Positions 27,199-36,508 of a DNA stretch of 64,000 nucleotides are shown piece after piece. The position numbers and the translations under genes were made by a program. This stretch comes from Paraneptunicella aestuarii (GTDB lineage: Bacteria > Pseudomonadota > Gammaproteobacteria > Enterobacterales > Alteromonadaceae): NCBI RefSeq assembly GCF_019900845.1, contig NZ_CP074570.1, positions 4,836,001-4,900,000 on the forward strand. Direction: 5' to 3'. The notes below the pieces were generated by a model that searched no databases, was not told the DNA's origin, and saw only the letters and a list, made by a program, of their open reading frames with translations. The stretch's first letter is position 1; each line of letters begins with the position of its first letter.

Positions 27199-28734
27199 TT
27201 AGTCCTGTAACGTCATAATGGGTTTGCCGGTCATCTCGTCTGGCTGAGGCATACCCATTAGATGCAACATGGTTGGTGCTACATCACTAAGCGTCGCTCC
27301 TTCGCGAGGCAGGGCACTACGACCAACATAAATGAAAGGTACAAGTTCGCTGGTATGTGCAGTGTGTGCTTGTCCAGTATTGTGATCAACCATCTGCTCC
27401 GCGTTACCATGATCGGCAGTAATCAAACACTCACCGCCAACCTTGCGCAATGCTTCAACGACTCGACCTATACACTTGTCCACGGCTTCACAAGCTTTGA
27501 CAGCGGCTTCATAGACACCGGTATGACCCACCATGTCACCATTTGGATAATTACAAATTATCACGTCAAACTTCTGCGATTCGATGGCGCCCACCAGCTT
27601 ATTGGTCAATTCTTCCGAATTCATTTCTGGCTGCAAATCGTAAGTAGCAACGTCTGGAGAAGGAACCAGAATACGTTCTTCTCCTTGATATAAGTCTTCT
27701 CGTCCACCGCTGAAAAAGAAGGTCACATGCGCATATTTCTCGGTTTCAGAGATACGCAATTGCGTGCGATTGTGCTTGGCTAACCATTCTCCCATGACAT
27801 TTTTCAGTTCTTCTGGCGGGAAAGCCACCGCCGCTTTAATATCCGCAGCAAATTGAGTTAGGGTCACAAAGGCACACAACGCTGGCGTTTTCTTACGTTC
27901 AAAGCCAGAGAAGTCGACATCAGTAAAAGCGCGAGAAATTTGGCGAGCACGATCAGCGCGGAAATTCGCAAAGAAGAGCGCATCACCATCTTCAAGAGGT
28001 GCAGCGTCACCAATCAAGGTAGTTTTAACAAACTCGTCGTTTTCACCACGCGCATAAGCCGCTTCCAAACCCGCAATGGCTGACTCCGCCTGAAACTCGC
28101 TCTTGCCAAGAGTCAGCATGTCGTAGGCAGCCTGAACGCGATCCCAACGTTGATCACGATCCATGGCATAGTAACGGCCCACCAGGCTCGCAGTTTTACC
28201 CACGCCTAATTCAGCGAATAGTTCATCAGCTTGTTTCAACGATGATTCCGCACTTCTTGGTGGCGTGTCTCGACCATCCAAAAAGGCATGCAAATAGATC
28301 TTTTTAGCACCTAGTTCTGCCGCTGCGCGAACCAATGCAAAGATGTGATCTGTATGACTGTGAACGCCACCAGGTGACATCAACCCCATGATGTGAACCG
28401 CTTTGTCGTTCTCAACAGCGGCCTTAATATTGCCAGCAATAACCGGATTTGATGCAAACTCCCCGTCTTGAATGGACTTGGTAATGCGTGTGAAATCCTG
28501 ATAAACAACGCGACCGGCACCTAAATTTACGTGCCCGACTTCAGAGTTTCCCATTTGCCCGTCAGGCAAACCAACATCCAGCCCGGATCCAGAGATAAGC
28601 GTGTGAGGGCATGATTGCCATAACTCATCCAACACAGGCGTTGCAGCATTGGCAATCGCGTTATTGTCGGTCTCTTCCCGGTAACCCCACCCATCCAAAA
28701 TCAACAATACCAAGGGTTTCTTTCCCGGATTCAT
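27199..28734 (-). CDS. gpmI: 2,3-bisphosphoglycerate-independent phosphoglycerate mutase
   Basis: The protein has 511 residues from the ATG at 28734, preceded by GGAG at 9 nt; a GTG at 28749 would swallow that site. It interconverts 3- and 2-phosphoglycerate with manganese. Visible motifs are [11 protein letters not shown] (metal Asp), the catalytic serine in [36 protein letters not shown], the [12 protein letters not shown] metal site and [10 protein letters not shown]. The length agrees with the family (about 510). It is the first gene of the gpmI-envC unit and is divergent from the rhodanese operon. Confidence 0.97.
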   Translation of the reverse strand: MNPGKKPLVLLILDGWGYREETDNNAIANAATPVLDELWQSCPHTLISGSGLDVGLPDGQMGNSEVGHVNLGAGRVVYQDFTRITKSIQDGEFASNPVIAGNIKAAVENDKAVHIMGLMSPGGVHSHTDHIFALVRAAAELGAKKIYLHAFLDGRDTPPRSAESSLKQADELFAELGVGKTASLVGRYYAMDRDQRWDRVQAAYDMLTLGKSEFQAESAIAGLEAAYARGENDEFVKTTLIGDAAPLEDGDALFFANFRADRARQISRAFTDVDFSGFERKKTPALCAFVTLTQFAADIKAAVAFPPEELKNVMGEWLAKHNRTQLRISETEKYAHVTFFFSGGREDLYQGEERILVPSPDVATYDLQPEMNSEELTNKLVGAIESQKFDVIICNYPNGDMVGHTGVYEAAVKACEAVDKCIGRVVEALRKVGGECLITADHGNAEQMVDHNTGQAHTAHTSELVPFIYVGRSALPREGATLSDVAPTMLHLMGMPQPDEMTGKPIMTLQD

Positions 28735-29016
28735 GAATTTCGTCTCCACAAAGTGCTAAATGAATTAATTTAGTAGACAGCCTGACAAATCGAAACGACT
28801 GTGCCAGCCCTTTAAAATTAAGGCCGTCCAGTGAAAATACATTGCGCTCATTCCACAAAAAGAAATGATTTCTGCGCCGCTACGTTGTCTCATTTTGTTA
28901 TTGTCAGGGTACAGAGAAAACCAAGTTATGGCCTTATAAAACTAGCGTCTGCTGGCAATTTCTATATACTTTGCAGACTTTTTTCAGATGACGTTAACGT
29001 AAGGCTACTTTTAACT

Positions 29017-29442
29017 ATGCAACAGCTTGTTGAGTTTATCGGTAATCATCCTTATTTGGCAACCGCTTGGGTGGTATTGTTTTGCTTACTGATATACAGC
29101 TATGTCGTAAGTTTTTTCTCGCCATTGCAAGAAATCTCCACACATGAAGCCACTCGCCAAATAAACAAGGAAGATGCTGTCGTATTGGATATACGTCCTA
29201 CTGCAGAATTTAAAAAGGGTCACATCCTTGGCGCTACTCAGATTCCGGCAGAATCAGTCACTAAAGGCGACTTCAGCAAACTTGAAAAGTTTAAAGACAA
29301 ACCCATTATTGTAGTCTGCCCTATGGGTATGTCTGCTAAACGTACCGCCATGCAAATGCTAAAAGCTGGTTTTGCTAAGGTTTCAGTGCTTAAAGGCGGT
29401 ATGGGATCCTGGCAAGGTGAAGGTTTACCGGTTAAAAAGTGA
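29017..29442 (+). CDS. membrane-anchored rhodanese (YibN-like)
   Basis: The protein has 141 residues from the ATG at 29017; the frame is open upstream but without family sequence. One membrane helix lies at about 15-35, then a single rhodanese domain at 45-140 with active-site C101 in VVCPMGMSA and LDIRPTAEF before it. It corresponds in position to E. coli yibN, ahead of grxC-secB-gpsA. It probably handles sulfane sulfur or redox chemistry; the substrate is not known. Its stop overlaps the grxC upstream region. Confidence 0.92.
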   Translation: MQQLVEFIGNHPYLATAWVVLFCLLIYSYVVSFFSPLQEISTHEATRQINKEDAVVLDIRPTAEFKKGHILGATQIPAESVTKGDFSKLEKFKDKPIIVVCPMGMSAKRTAMQMLKAGFAKVSVLKGGMGSWQGEGLPVKK

Positions 29443-29447
29443 ATCAA

Positions 29448-29708
29448 ATGAAAAAAGTAGAGATATACACCAAGGGTCATTGCCCATACTGCAAAAGAGC
29501 CAAAGCCCTTTTAGACAGTAAAAATGTGGCATACATAGAGTACAAAATTGACGAGCAGCCAGAATTACGTGACGGCATGATTGAAAGAGCAAATGGTGGC
29601 TACACCGTTCCTCAAATTTTCATTGGTGGCGATCTGCACATTGGCGGCTGCGACGATATGATGGCGCTTGAAGAACAACAAAAGTTAGATCCACTTCTAG
29701 CCGACTAG
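29448..29708 (+). CDS. grxC: glutaredoxin 3
   Basis: The protein has 86 residues from the ATG at 29448, which gives the family start KKVEIYTKGHCPYC; a GTG at 29439 is possible. It is a dithiol glutaredoxin with C12-P-Y-C15, TVPQIFI (cis-Pro) and GGCDDMMAL for glutathione binding. It reduces disulfides and mixed disulfides with glutathione. It is second in the rhodanese-grxC-secB-gpsA operon. Confidence 0.96.
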   Translation: MKKVEIYTKGHCPYCKRAKALLDSKNVAYIEYKIDEQPELRDGMIERANGGYTVPQIFIGGDLHIGGCDDMMALEEQQKLDPLLAD

Positions 29709-29739
29709 AATTGTGGGATCGTAAAACAGGATTTAAACC

Positions 29740-30246
29740 ATGTCTGAAGAAAATTTGACAAACGGTGCAGGTGCGCCAGAAAGCCAACCTCAAACTCAAT
29801 TTGCATTACAACGCATTTACTGCAAAGACATTTCGTTTGAAACACCGAATTCCCCGGCTATTTTCCACAAAGAGTGGAAACCTGAAATCAAGCTGGATAT
29901 TGACACCCGAAGCACTAAATTGGACGAAGTAAACTTCGAAGTTGTACTCACCATCACAGTAACAGCAAAAATCGAAGAGACGACAGCATTCCTTTGTGAA
30001 GTTCAACAAGCGGGTATTTTCACTATTGAAAATATTCCAGAAGAGCAATTGCCTCATATGTTGGGAGCATTCTGTCCGAACATGCTTTTCCCATATGCAC
30101 GCGAAACCATCTCTAATCTGGTCAACAGAGGGACTTTCCCTCCTCTGAATCTGGCACCAGTGAATTTTGATGCTATCTTTGCAGCATATGTTCAAAAACG
30201 TCAGCAAGAACATGCCGCTCAAGAAGGCCAACAGCTAGACGCATAA
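29740..30246 (+). CDS. secB: protein-export chaperone SecB
   Basis: The protein has 168 residues, acidic, without signal peptide. SecB tetramers hold precursor proteins unfolded and hand them to SecA. Family signatures are [19 protein letters not shown], the W in FHKEWKPE, and the conserved [20 protein letters not shown] with [11 protein letters not shown]. The order grxC-secB-gpsA is the same as in E. coli. Confidence 0.97.
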   Translation: MSEENLTNGAGAPESQPQTQFALQRIYCKDISFETPNSPAIFHKEWKPEIKLDIDTRSTKLDEVNFEVVLTITVTAKIEETTAFLCEVQQAGIFTIENIPEEQLPHMLGAFCPNMLFPYARETISNLVNRGTFPPLNLAPVNFDAIFAAYVQKRQQEHAAQEGQQLDA

Positions 30247-30264
30247 TTAAAGGCATAAAAACTT

Positions 30265-31302
30265 ATGTCTGAAAACGTAATGTATAACGAGACTATCTCG
30301 GTACTGGGAGCAGGGTCTTATGGCACTGCTCTCGCGTTTTGTTTGTCTCGCAATAAGGTTCCTACACAGCTATGGGGACGAGACAAACAAAAAATGCTGG
30401 CGATGCAGCAAGCTCGAAGCAATACCTATTATCTGCCCGGATTTGAATTTCCAGAAGCCATGCAAGTGGAAACCGATCTGGAAAAAGCCGTAAGTTATAG
30501 CAGAGATATTCTCATCGTCGTTCCCAGCCATTCCTTTGCCGATTTACTTCAGCAGATAAAACCCATCATTAAACCAGGACAACGCATCATCTGGGCAACC
30601 AAAGGTTTGGAGCCTGAAACCGGTAGGCTGCTACAAGATGTGGCACAAGAATGCCTGGGTGATATTCCAATGGCCGTACTTTCAGGTCCAACGTTCGCCA
30701 AAGAGATGGCGGCCGGAATGCCCACAGCCATTACGCTTGCCTCTACAGATGAACAGTTCCTGGAAGAATTTGCCAATAAACTGCATTGCCAGAAGTCCTT
30801 TAGAGTATATAAGAGCACCGATGTAGTTGGTGTTCAGTTAGGCGGGGCTGTTAAAAATGTGGTTGCAATTGGTGCTGGCTTATCCGACGGCATGGGTTTC
30901 GGTGCCAATGCACGCACGGCCTTGATAACTCGAGGATTAGCAGAAATGACCCGCCTTGGAATCAAACTGGGCGCCGATCCACATACCTTTATGGGCATGG
31001 CTGGACTTGGCGATTTGGTACTTACCTGTACCGATAACCAATCCCGTAACCGCCGCTTTGGTATGGCACTTGGACAAGGGAAAAAGGTCGATGAAGCGAT
31101 TGCTGAAATAGGCCAGGTTGTAGAAGGCTATAGAAATACCAAAGAAGTGTATATTCTGGCGCAACGAAACCAGGTTGAAGTACCGATTACCGAGCAAATT
31201 TATCAAGTGCTTTACGAAAACAAACCTCTGAAAGAAGCCGCAATGTCGCTGCTTGGCAGAGAAATGAAGTACGAATCAAAAAGTTCGGATCAGGAAAGCT
31301 AA
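30265..31302 (+). CDS. gpsA: glycerol-3-phosphate dehydrogenase (NAD(P)+)
   Basis: The protein has 345 residues. It makes sn-glycerol-3-phosphate for phospholipids from dihydroxyacetone phosphate. The nucleotide-binding GAGSYGTAL lies near residue 12, IVVPSHSF near 78, ATKGLEP near 112, the SGPTFAKE segment near 138, catalytic Lys in [11 protein letters not shown] near 195, and GLGDLVLTC near 250. It is the last gene of the operon and is followed by a terminator. Confidence 0.97.
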   Translation: MSENVMYNETISVLGAGSYGTALAFCLSRNKVPTQLWGRDKQKMLAMQQARSNTYYLPGFEFPEAMQVETDLEKAVSYSRDILIVVPSHSFADLLQQIKPIIKPGQRIIWATKGLEPETGRLLQDVAQECLGDIPMAVLSGPTFAKEMAAGMPTAITLASTDEQFLEEFANKLHCQKSFRVYKSTDVVGVQLGGAVKNVVAIGAGLSDGMGFGANARTALITRGLAEMTRLGIKLGADPHTFMGMAGLGDLVLTCTDNQSRNRRFGMALGQGKKVDEAIAEIGQVVEGYRNTKEVYILAQRNQVEVPITEQIYQVLYENKPLKEAAMSLLGREMKYESKSSDQES

Positions 31303-31325
31303 TTAGAGCTCGCGATAATTATAAA

Positions 31326-31349
31326 AAAGGCGCTCAAATTAGCGCCTTT
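31326..31349. terminator. bidirectional terminator between gpsA and carbonic anhydrase
   Basis: AAAGGCGCT at 31326-31334 pairs perfectly with AGCGCCTTT at 31341-31349. A-rich and T-rich flanks on the two sides let it work for both convergent genes. Confidence 0.75.
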
Positions 31350-31373
31350 CTTACATTCCATTCAACCAGCTGG

Positions 31374-31958
31374 TTACCAGCTAAGGGCTCTTATCAAGCC
31401 GTCTTTAATACCATATATCCAACTATGAATAGTAATATTCTGACCTCGAGCTATCGCTCCTTTGTATATTGCTGAACGACGAACATTCTCTGCCTGTTCC
31501 AATACGTTTAATTCACATAAGCGATCAACTTTTTCCTGTCCAGAAAGCTTATCCAATTCGTCACTGTGAGTAACGATAACATCACGGATATGTTCCAACC
31601 AGTTGTCGATTAGCCCCAAAGGCTGATTCCCTAATGAAGCTGCAACACCACCGCATCCATAGTGACCACATACGATAATGTGCTCTACTTTTAGGACATC
31701 AACGGCATATTGCATAACAGACAGGCAGTTTAAGTCGGTATGTACTACAACGTTGGCAACATTTCGATGAACGAAAATGTCACCCGGCATCAAATCCACT
31801 ATTTGTGTAGACGGCACTCGGCTATCTGCACATCCAATCCATAGAAATTTAGGTGTTTGTTGCCCTGAAAGCTTGTCAAAAAACTCCGGATCGCGTTCTT
31901 TAACACTTTCAGCCCACTCAACATTTTTCTTAAATAAGTCCTGGATTGTATGACTCAT
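31374..31958 (-). CDS. can: beta-class carbonic anhydrase
   Basis: The protein has 194 residues from the ATG at 31958, preceded by AGGAAA; an earlier start at 31985 lacks a site. It interconverts CO2 and bicarbonate. The zinc ligands C43, H99 and C102 and the D45/R47 dyad are present (CADSR and GHYGCGG), numbered almost as in E. coli Can. It is a single gene convergent with gpsA. Confidence 0.95.
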   Translation of the reverse strand: MSHTIQDLFKKNVEWAESVKERDPEFFDKLSGQQTPKFLWIGCADSRVPSTQIVDLMPGDIFVHRNVANVVVHTDLNCLSVMQYAVDVLKVEHIIVCGHYGCGGVAASLGNQPLGLIDNWLEHIRDVIVTHSDELDKLSGQEKVDRLCELNVLEQAENVRRSAIYKGAIARGQNITIHSWIYGIKDGLIRALSW

Positions 31959-32180
31959 ATGGGTTTCCTGTTTGGCAGGCAGCATAAAGCCCGAGCAAAT
32001 TGCTTAGCCCTAGCGCCCGGCTTGTCATTAAAATTTTCTGTCGTTTTGCAAGTAAAAGATTATACACAGCCATTTAGAAGAATCATCCATGAATTTAGTA
32101 AGGAAAATCGTTAGACATCATGACTTCATTTACCTATAGCGCTATGATCCGGAATAAATATTTTCAGAAACTTCGATTCG

Positions 32181-32588
32181 ATGAATGTAGAAACCTATTT
32201 ATTCTTTAACGGAAAATGTGAGGAAGCACTTACTTTTTATCAGGATCTATTGGGAATAGAAGTATCCATGCTGATGAAGTACGATGAGAGCCCCGACCAG
32301 TCAATCTGTCCACCCAATTGTGGAGATAAGGTTATGCACGCCAATTTTAAAATAGGTGACACCTCATTGATGGCATCAGATGGGGATTGTGCGGGAGAAC
32401 CTAATTTCGCCGGCTTTTCACTGTCATTCAATGTTGCATCCGAAGAAGAAGGCATACGAATCATGGAAGGCTTGGCAACGAATGGCAAAATCACCATGCC
32501 ATTAGCCCCCAGTTTTTGGGGAGGATTATTCGGAATGGTTACAGATCAATATGGCATGTCCTGGATGGTTAGTGTGTTAGAAGCATAA
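32181..32588 (+). CDS. VOC-family protein (PhnB-like)
   Basis: The protein has 135 residues, one glyoxalase/VOC unit of the PhnB/3-demethylubiquinone-like group: YLFFNGKCEEALTFYQDLLG at the N-terminus, HANFKIGDTSLMASD in the middle and GMVTDQYGMSWMVS at the end. Many members are metal-binding, but the role of this group is not established. It is a single gene. Confidence 0.88.
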   Translation: MNVETYLFFNGKCEEALTFYQDLLGIEVSMLMKYDESPDQSICPPNCGDKVMHANFKIGDTSLMASDGDCAGEPNFAGFSLSFNVASEEEGIRIMEGLATNGKITMPLAPSFWGGLFGMVTDQYGMSWMVSVLEA

Positions 32589-32670
32589 ATGATATTTAAG
32601 TGACTACTATCATAAAACTTTACTGTGCAACCATGTTTATTCAAATTATCAATCCGTTAGAAACAACTAA

Positions 32671-32786
32671 TTAAATAACCCCAACTCGGGATAAGGAAGT
32701 GTTTTTGAACATTTCCAAATAATTATATCTATAACAACGGGTTAACTGTTTTTATCACCACGTCTTATCGCGAGTTGGGGTTAAAT
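32671..32786. repeat. palindromic element with 19-bp arms, flanked by TTAAAT
   Basis: The left arm at 32677-32695 (AACCCCAACTCGGGATAAG) pairs with 32764-32782 with one mismatch. TTAAAT stands at both ends (32671-32676 and 32781-32786). The inside (about 68 bp) is AT-rich and non-coding. The size fits a tiny MITE or a repeated extragenic palindrome. It is the only structure in the 413-bp gap between the VOC gene and the outer-membrane protein gene. Confidence 0.6.
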
Positions 32787-33001
32787 ACAAACATGTAAAT
32801 TCTTTATATAAAAGTGTTTCCAAACATTAGATTCTTAAAAATACTATTGCCAATCCATTTAAATTCTCTATCATCCCTGCGTTTTCCCTTGTAGAACTAT
32901 AACTCTCAGGGCAAAACTTCATTAAGCACTTCTCAATAGGTTGGCTCACTTCCTACTCGAGCTCGAGCCAGACTTGGAATTTTTATTTAAGGAATAAACG
33001 G

Positions 33002-33523
33002 ATGAAAAAAACACTTTTAGCAATCACTCTAGCCGCTCTTTCTTCCTCTGCACTTGCAGCTGATGAAAATTACTATGTTGAATTAGGCGTTTCTTCACTT
33101 TCTGAAGACTTTGATGGTACTCGAGACTTTGAACAAATGGCTATTTCAGGTACTGCTGGCTATAACTTCAATCCCGCAGATAGTTTCCAACATAAAGCGG
33201 AATTAATGTTTGGATTTGGTCACGGCTCTGACAAGATCAAAGATGGCGATGTTACTCTAGAGTTGAATGTCAAAAATTACTATGGCATTGCCTATCGCCC
33301 TACTTATATGATCAATGACGAACTAGCAGTATTTGGTCGTTTAGCTTATGCGCGAGCAAAGACAAATGCATCTCTTACTATTGGCGAAGTAACAGTTAGT
33401 GCTTCTGACAGTGAATCTGAAACAGGTTACGGTGCAGGTATCAGCTACGGAGATTTCTCTGTTTCTTACACCAAATTTGACGACTCTGATTTCATCACTG
33501 CAGCGGTTGCATTCAAATTCTAA
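33002..33523 (+). CDS. small outer-membrane beta-barrel protein
   Basis: The protein has 173 residues. A perfect signal peptide lies at 1-20 (KKTLLAITLAALSSSALA). The mature part has alternating beta-strands with aromatic girdles and ends in the outer-membrane signature (FITAAVAFKF, terminal Phe). This suggests an eight-stranded OmpA/OmpX-like barrel. AAGGA precedes the ATG. No specific function can be given. It is followed by a terminator, so it is a single-gene unit. Confidence 0.85.
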   Translation: MKKTLLAITLAALSSSALAADENYYVELGVSSLSEDFDGTRDFEQMAISGTAGYNFNPADSFQHKAELMFGFGHGSDKIKDGDVTLELNVKNYYGIAYRPTYMINDELAVFGRLAYARAKTNASLTIGEVTVSASDSESETGYGAGISYGDFSVSYTKFDDSDFITAAVAFKF

Positions 33524-33551
33524 TTTGAACTGAACAATTGAACAGAATCAT

Positions 33552-33581
33552 AGAGCTCTGAAATCACAGCAGAGCTCTTTA
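33552..33581 (+). terminator. terminator after the outer-membrane protein gene
   Basis: AGAGCTCTG at 33552-33560 pairs perfectly with CAGAGCTCT at 33570-33578 and is followed by TTATAT. Confidence 0.6.
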
Positions 33582-33727
33582 TATCTACAAAATCTGCACT
33601 TCATAGCATCAATTAGCGCATTCATCGTATCAGCAAGTAGCGAATAATTGAGCACTATTCCCTTCCTCATATATACTCATTAGCCACGATTTCCCCAACA
33701 TCAAGGTTGGCATATCAGGAACACACT

Positions 33728-35023
33728 ATGAAGTATAAACATCTCTTTGCCCTTCTTTCAGCTTTACCGGCATTTGCCGCTTACTCAGCAACATCTGATG
33801 TTGCCGCTTCAGCGTCAAAAATTGAGTCAAAAGTGATTGAATGGCGCCACCATTTTCATGAGCATCCAGAGTTATCGAATCGGGAATTTGAAACCTCTAA
33901 ATACATTGCCAACTACCTGCGCAGTCTGAATATGGACGTACAAACGGGTGTCGCAAAGACAGGTGTAGTCGCCATTTTGGATTCTGGTAATCCTGGTCCT
34001 ACGGTAGGATTGCGTGCCGATATGGATGGTTTGCCGGTATTAGAAACCAGCGAACTGCCATGGAAATCCAAGGCTCGTGGCGAGTTCAACGGTAAGGAAG
34101 TCCCTGTATCTCACGCCTGTGGTCACGACACCCACATGGCTATGCTGATGGGCGCAGCAACCATCCTAAGTGAAATGCGTTCCCAGCTAAAAGGTAAAGT
34201 GAAGTTTATCTTTCAACCTGCCGAGGAAGGTGCACCAGAAGGTGAAACTGGCGGCGCTGAAGTGATGGTTAAAGAAGGCGTCATGAAAGATGTTGATGTG
34301 GTGTTTGGCCTGCACATTAATGCGCGTACTAACGTTGGCACTGTTAAGTACCGTCACGGCGGCATCATGGCAGCGGTTGATCCATTTAAAGTAGTCATAC
34401 ATGGTAAGCAAGCTCATGGCGCATACCCTTGGCTAAGTGTTGACCCGGTCGTTACTTCAGCTCAAGTCATTATGGGGCTGCAAACCTTGGTCAGCCGCGA
34501 ATTGGAACTAACAGACAATGCCGCTGTTGTCACAATCGGCTCTATTCATGGTGGCGTTCGTTCCAATATCATTCCTGATAAAGTGGAACTGGTTGGCACT
34601 ATTCGCACACTCAACGAAAAAGCCAGAGAGCACATTTACAAGTCTCTTCCACGTAAAGTGAACGCAATTGCTGAAAGTATGGGCGCTTCTGCCGAGGTTA
34701 TTCTGCCTCTGGATTACAGTTATCCAATTACCTTCAATGAACCATCATTAATGGATAAGATGCTGCCTACATTAGAAGCAACCGCAGGCAAGGACAATGT
34801 CATTAATACCAATGCCATTACTGGTGCTGAGGACTTCTCATTCTTCCAAAAAGAAGTGCCAGGGCTATATCTGTTTGTTGGCGGTAAACCCTTGGATACC
34901 CCAATGGATCAAGCCCCAGCTCATCATACACCTGAATTTTATGTGGATGACAGCGGCATGAATCTGGGTGTTGAATTATTGTCGAATCTAACCATTGACT
35001 ATATGAACATGCATAGTAAATAA
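33728..35023 (+). CDS. exported M20 amidohydrolase
   Basis: The protein has 431 residues from the ATG at 33728 with AGGA before it. A signal peptide lies at about 1-21. It is an M20D/hippurate-hydrolase-type metallopeptidase: WRHHFHEHPELSNREFET, GLRADMDGLPVLE, the metal site HACGHDTHMAM, FQPAEEGAPEGETGG (catalytic Glu), GLHIN and TGAEDFSFF. It probably removes acyl groups from amino acids or splits dipeptides in the periplasm. Exported members of this family occur in marine Gammaproteobacteria. It is a single gene. Confidence 0.92.
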   Translation: MKYKHLFALLSALPAFAAYSATSDVAASASKIESKVIEWRHHFHEHPELSNREFETSKYIANYLRSLNMDVQTGVAKTGVVAILDSGNPGPTVGLRADMDGLPVLETSELPWKSKARGEFNGKEVPVSHACGHDTHMAMLMGAATILSEMRSQLKGKVKFIFQPAEEGAPEGETGGAEVMVKEGVMKDVDVVFGLHINARTNVGTVKYRHGGIMAAVDPFKVVIHGKQAHGAYPWLSVDPVVTSAQVIMGLQTLVSRELELTDNAAVVTIGSIHGGVRSNIIPDKVELVGTIRTLNEKAREHIYKSLPRKVNAIAESMGASAEVILPLDYSYPITFNEPSLMDKMLPTLEATAGKDNVINTNAITGAEDFSFFQKEVPGLYLFVGGKPLDTPMDQAPAHHTPEFYVDDSGMNLGVELLSNLTIDYMNMHSK

Positions 35024-35124
35024 GGAAACCCTCCCAAGGATGGGAGCAAACCCTACTTCACCGTTTACTTTTTACTCTATTCGGTTATATTAGTTCTCTT
35101 CTTTCAATATTATATGGATATCTC

Positions 35125-36258
35125 TTGCCCCACTCCCTTGCATACAAAGGACGAAAGAAAGCCAAAGAAAAAATTCAGGAAAGGCTAAAATCAACCTTCA
35201 GAGCGCCTACTTCCGGTGGGATGAAAAGGCATTCCGACCGCATGGGAATTGCTGTTGGCAAAGATATGCAGCCGCAAATGATGACCCGCAGATCTGCTGA
35301 CCAATTATCTAAACGAGGTGAAAAAGTAAAGTTTATAGAACTTCCAAAACATAATCCACGGCATACTGGTGGTTCAATGTTATCTATGCGAGCAAGGGGC
35401 AGCACAGATGGTAACCCAACAACAATCGCCAACACAGGAAGAGTTTCTTCATTATCTAACAACAAAGATTACAAGCAAGGCACTGTCAGAATTCATTGGA
35501 AAGGTCACAGAGAAGACAATGGCACAGGAAGAACTTCGGGAATTGGGGTTCATACAACTCAACGAAGCACATCCGCTTGGCCATCGGATTCAGAAGCCGT
35601 TCGTACCCACCTGAGCAATCAACTAATGGCAAAATCCGGGTTCACTCCTTTAGACAATTCACAGTCCAGATGGGGTGCAGAACTATCTCATTTGGTCGCA
35701 GGATCATTACATGGCCCTAACGATGAGTTAAGTGCTCAAGCAGCAAGTGTTCATCAAAATACTGAGTTTCTCGCCATTGAGTCAGGATTAAAGAGTTTAC
35801 GAGAAAAGCACGGAGATCAAGTTCGCTTTAAAGCGACTGGTTATGTTCATGATAGTGGAGAGCATGCCGGCACCCTAAAGGCAGCGCGTTTTAAAATTTA
35901 CATTGGCGGACGAAAAGTTTTTGATCATCTAACAGAAGGTCACAGAGGAAATATTGATAAAGATGAAGCAACCGCATTAAGAAGCCATGTATCCAATTTA
36001 ACTGCACAACATGCTGAAAGGCGTCCACAGCATTCTAAACACGCTGGTAGCCAAGTACCTGGACCAACAGCTAAAGGAGTACATGGCAATGCTCCATCAA
36101 GACAAGATGTAGCAGATCATATTCCTAGTGTAAGAAACCCTATGTTTACCGATGTTACGGCACGTAATCAGCATGGTCAGCAGCAACGCTTATCGAAACA
36201 ACAGTCATCAAATTTAATGCAAGAGATATTAAGCAAAGCCAGACGCGACAACGGCTAA
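35125..36258 (+). CDS. protein of unknown function, nuclease-toxin-like appearance
   Basis: The frame has 377 codons from a TTG; no strong ribosome site is seen, and the ATG at 35221 is another choice. The protein is very basic and polar, without signal peptide or membrane helix, and low in Cys and hydrophobics. The best-structured part (about 170-300) reads WGAELSHLVAGSLHGPND then SVHQNTEFLAIESGL and later VRFKATGYV and ARFKIYIGG. This spacing is reminiscent of the His/Asn core of DNA/RNA non-specific endonuclease-like toxin domains, but the match is weak. No immunity gene or secretion gene lies beside it. Confidence 0.55.
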   Translation: MPHSLAYKGRKKAKEKIQERLKSTFRAPTSGGMKRHSDRMGIAVGKDMQPQMMTRRSADQLSKRGEKVKFIELPKHNPRHTGGSMLSMRARGSTDGNPTTIANTGRVSSLSNNKDYKQGTVRIHWKGHREDNGTGRTSGIGVHTTQRSTSAWPSDSEAVRTHLSNQLMAKSGFTPLDNSQSRWGAELSHLVAGSLHGPNDELSAQAASVHQNTEFLAIESGLKSLREKHGDQVRFKATGYVHDSGEHAGTLKAARFKIYIGGRKVFDHLTEGHRGNIDKDEATALRSHVSNLTAQHAERRPQHSKHAGSQVPGPTAKGVHGNAPSRQDVADHIPSVRNPMFTDVTARNQHGQQQRLSKQQSSNLMQEILSKARRDNG

Positions 36259-36508
36259 TCCCTCTCAAATAGAAGTAACTTCCCTCATAGTTAACTCACC
36301 ACAAGTGAAAATAGTTGGTCACTAACTGTACTAAAGTGTTAATGAAGTGTGAATGAAAATCCCCTAATTTGTGCATGTGGCAAAAAATGAGATAGGCGGA
36401 TGCATTCAAGCATCATTGCATTAGCAAGAGTAACTCGCTACGGAATTCATTTTCTTGTCCAAAACAACAACTCAACAGTTGCAATACAACAGTTACGAGG
36501 GATAGAAG

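Noticed and set aside
35028..35046. hairpin CTCCCA/TGGGAG after the M20 gene
   Set aside because: Short stem and no T-run, so too weak for a terminator call.
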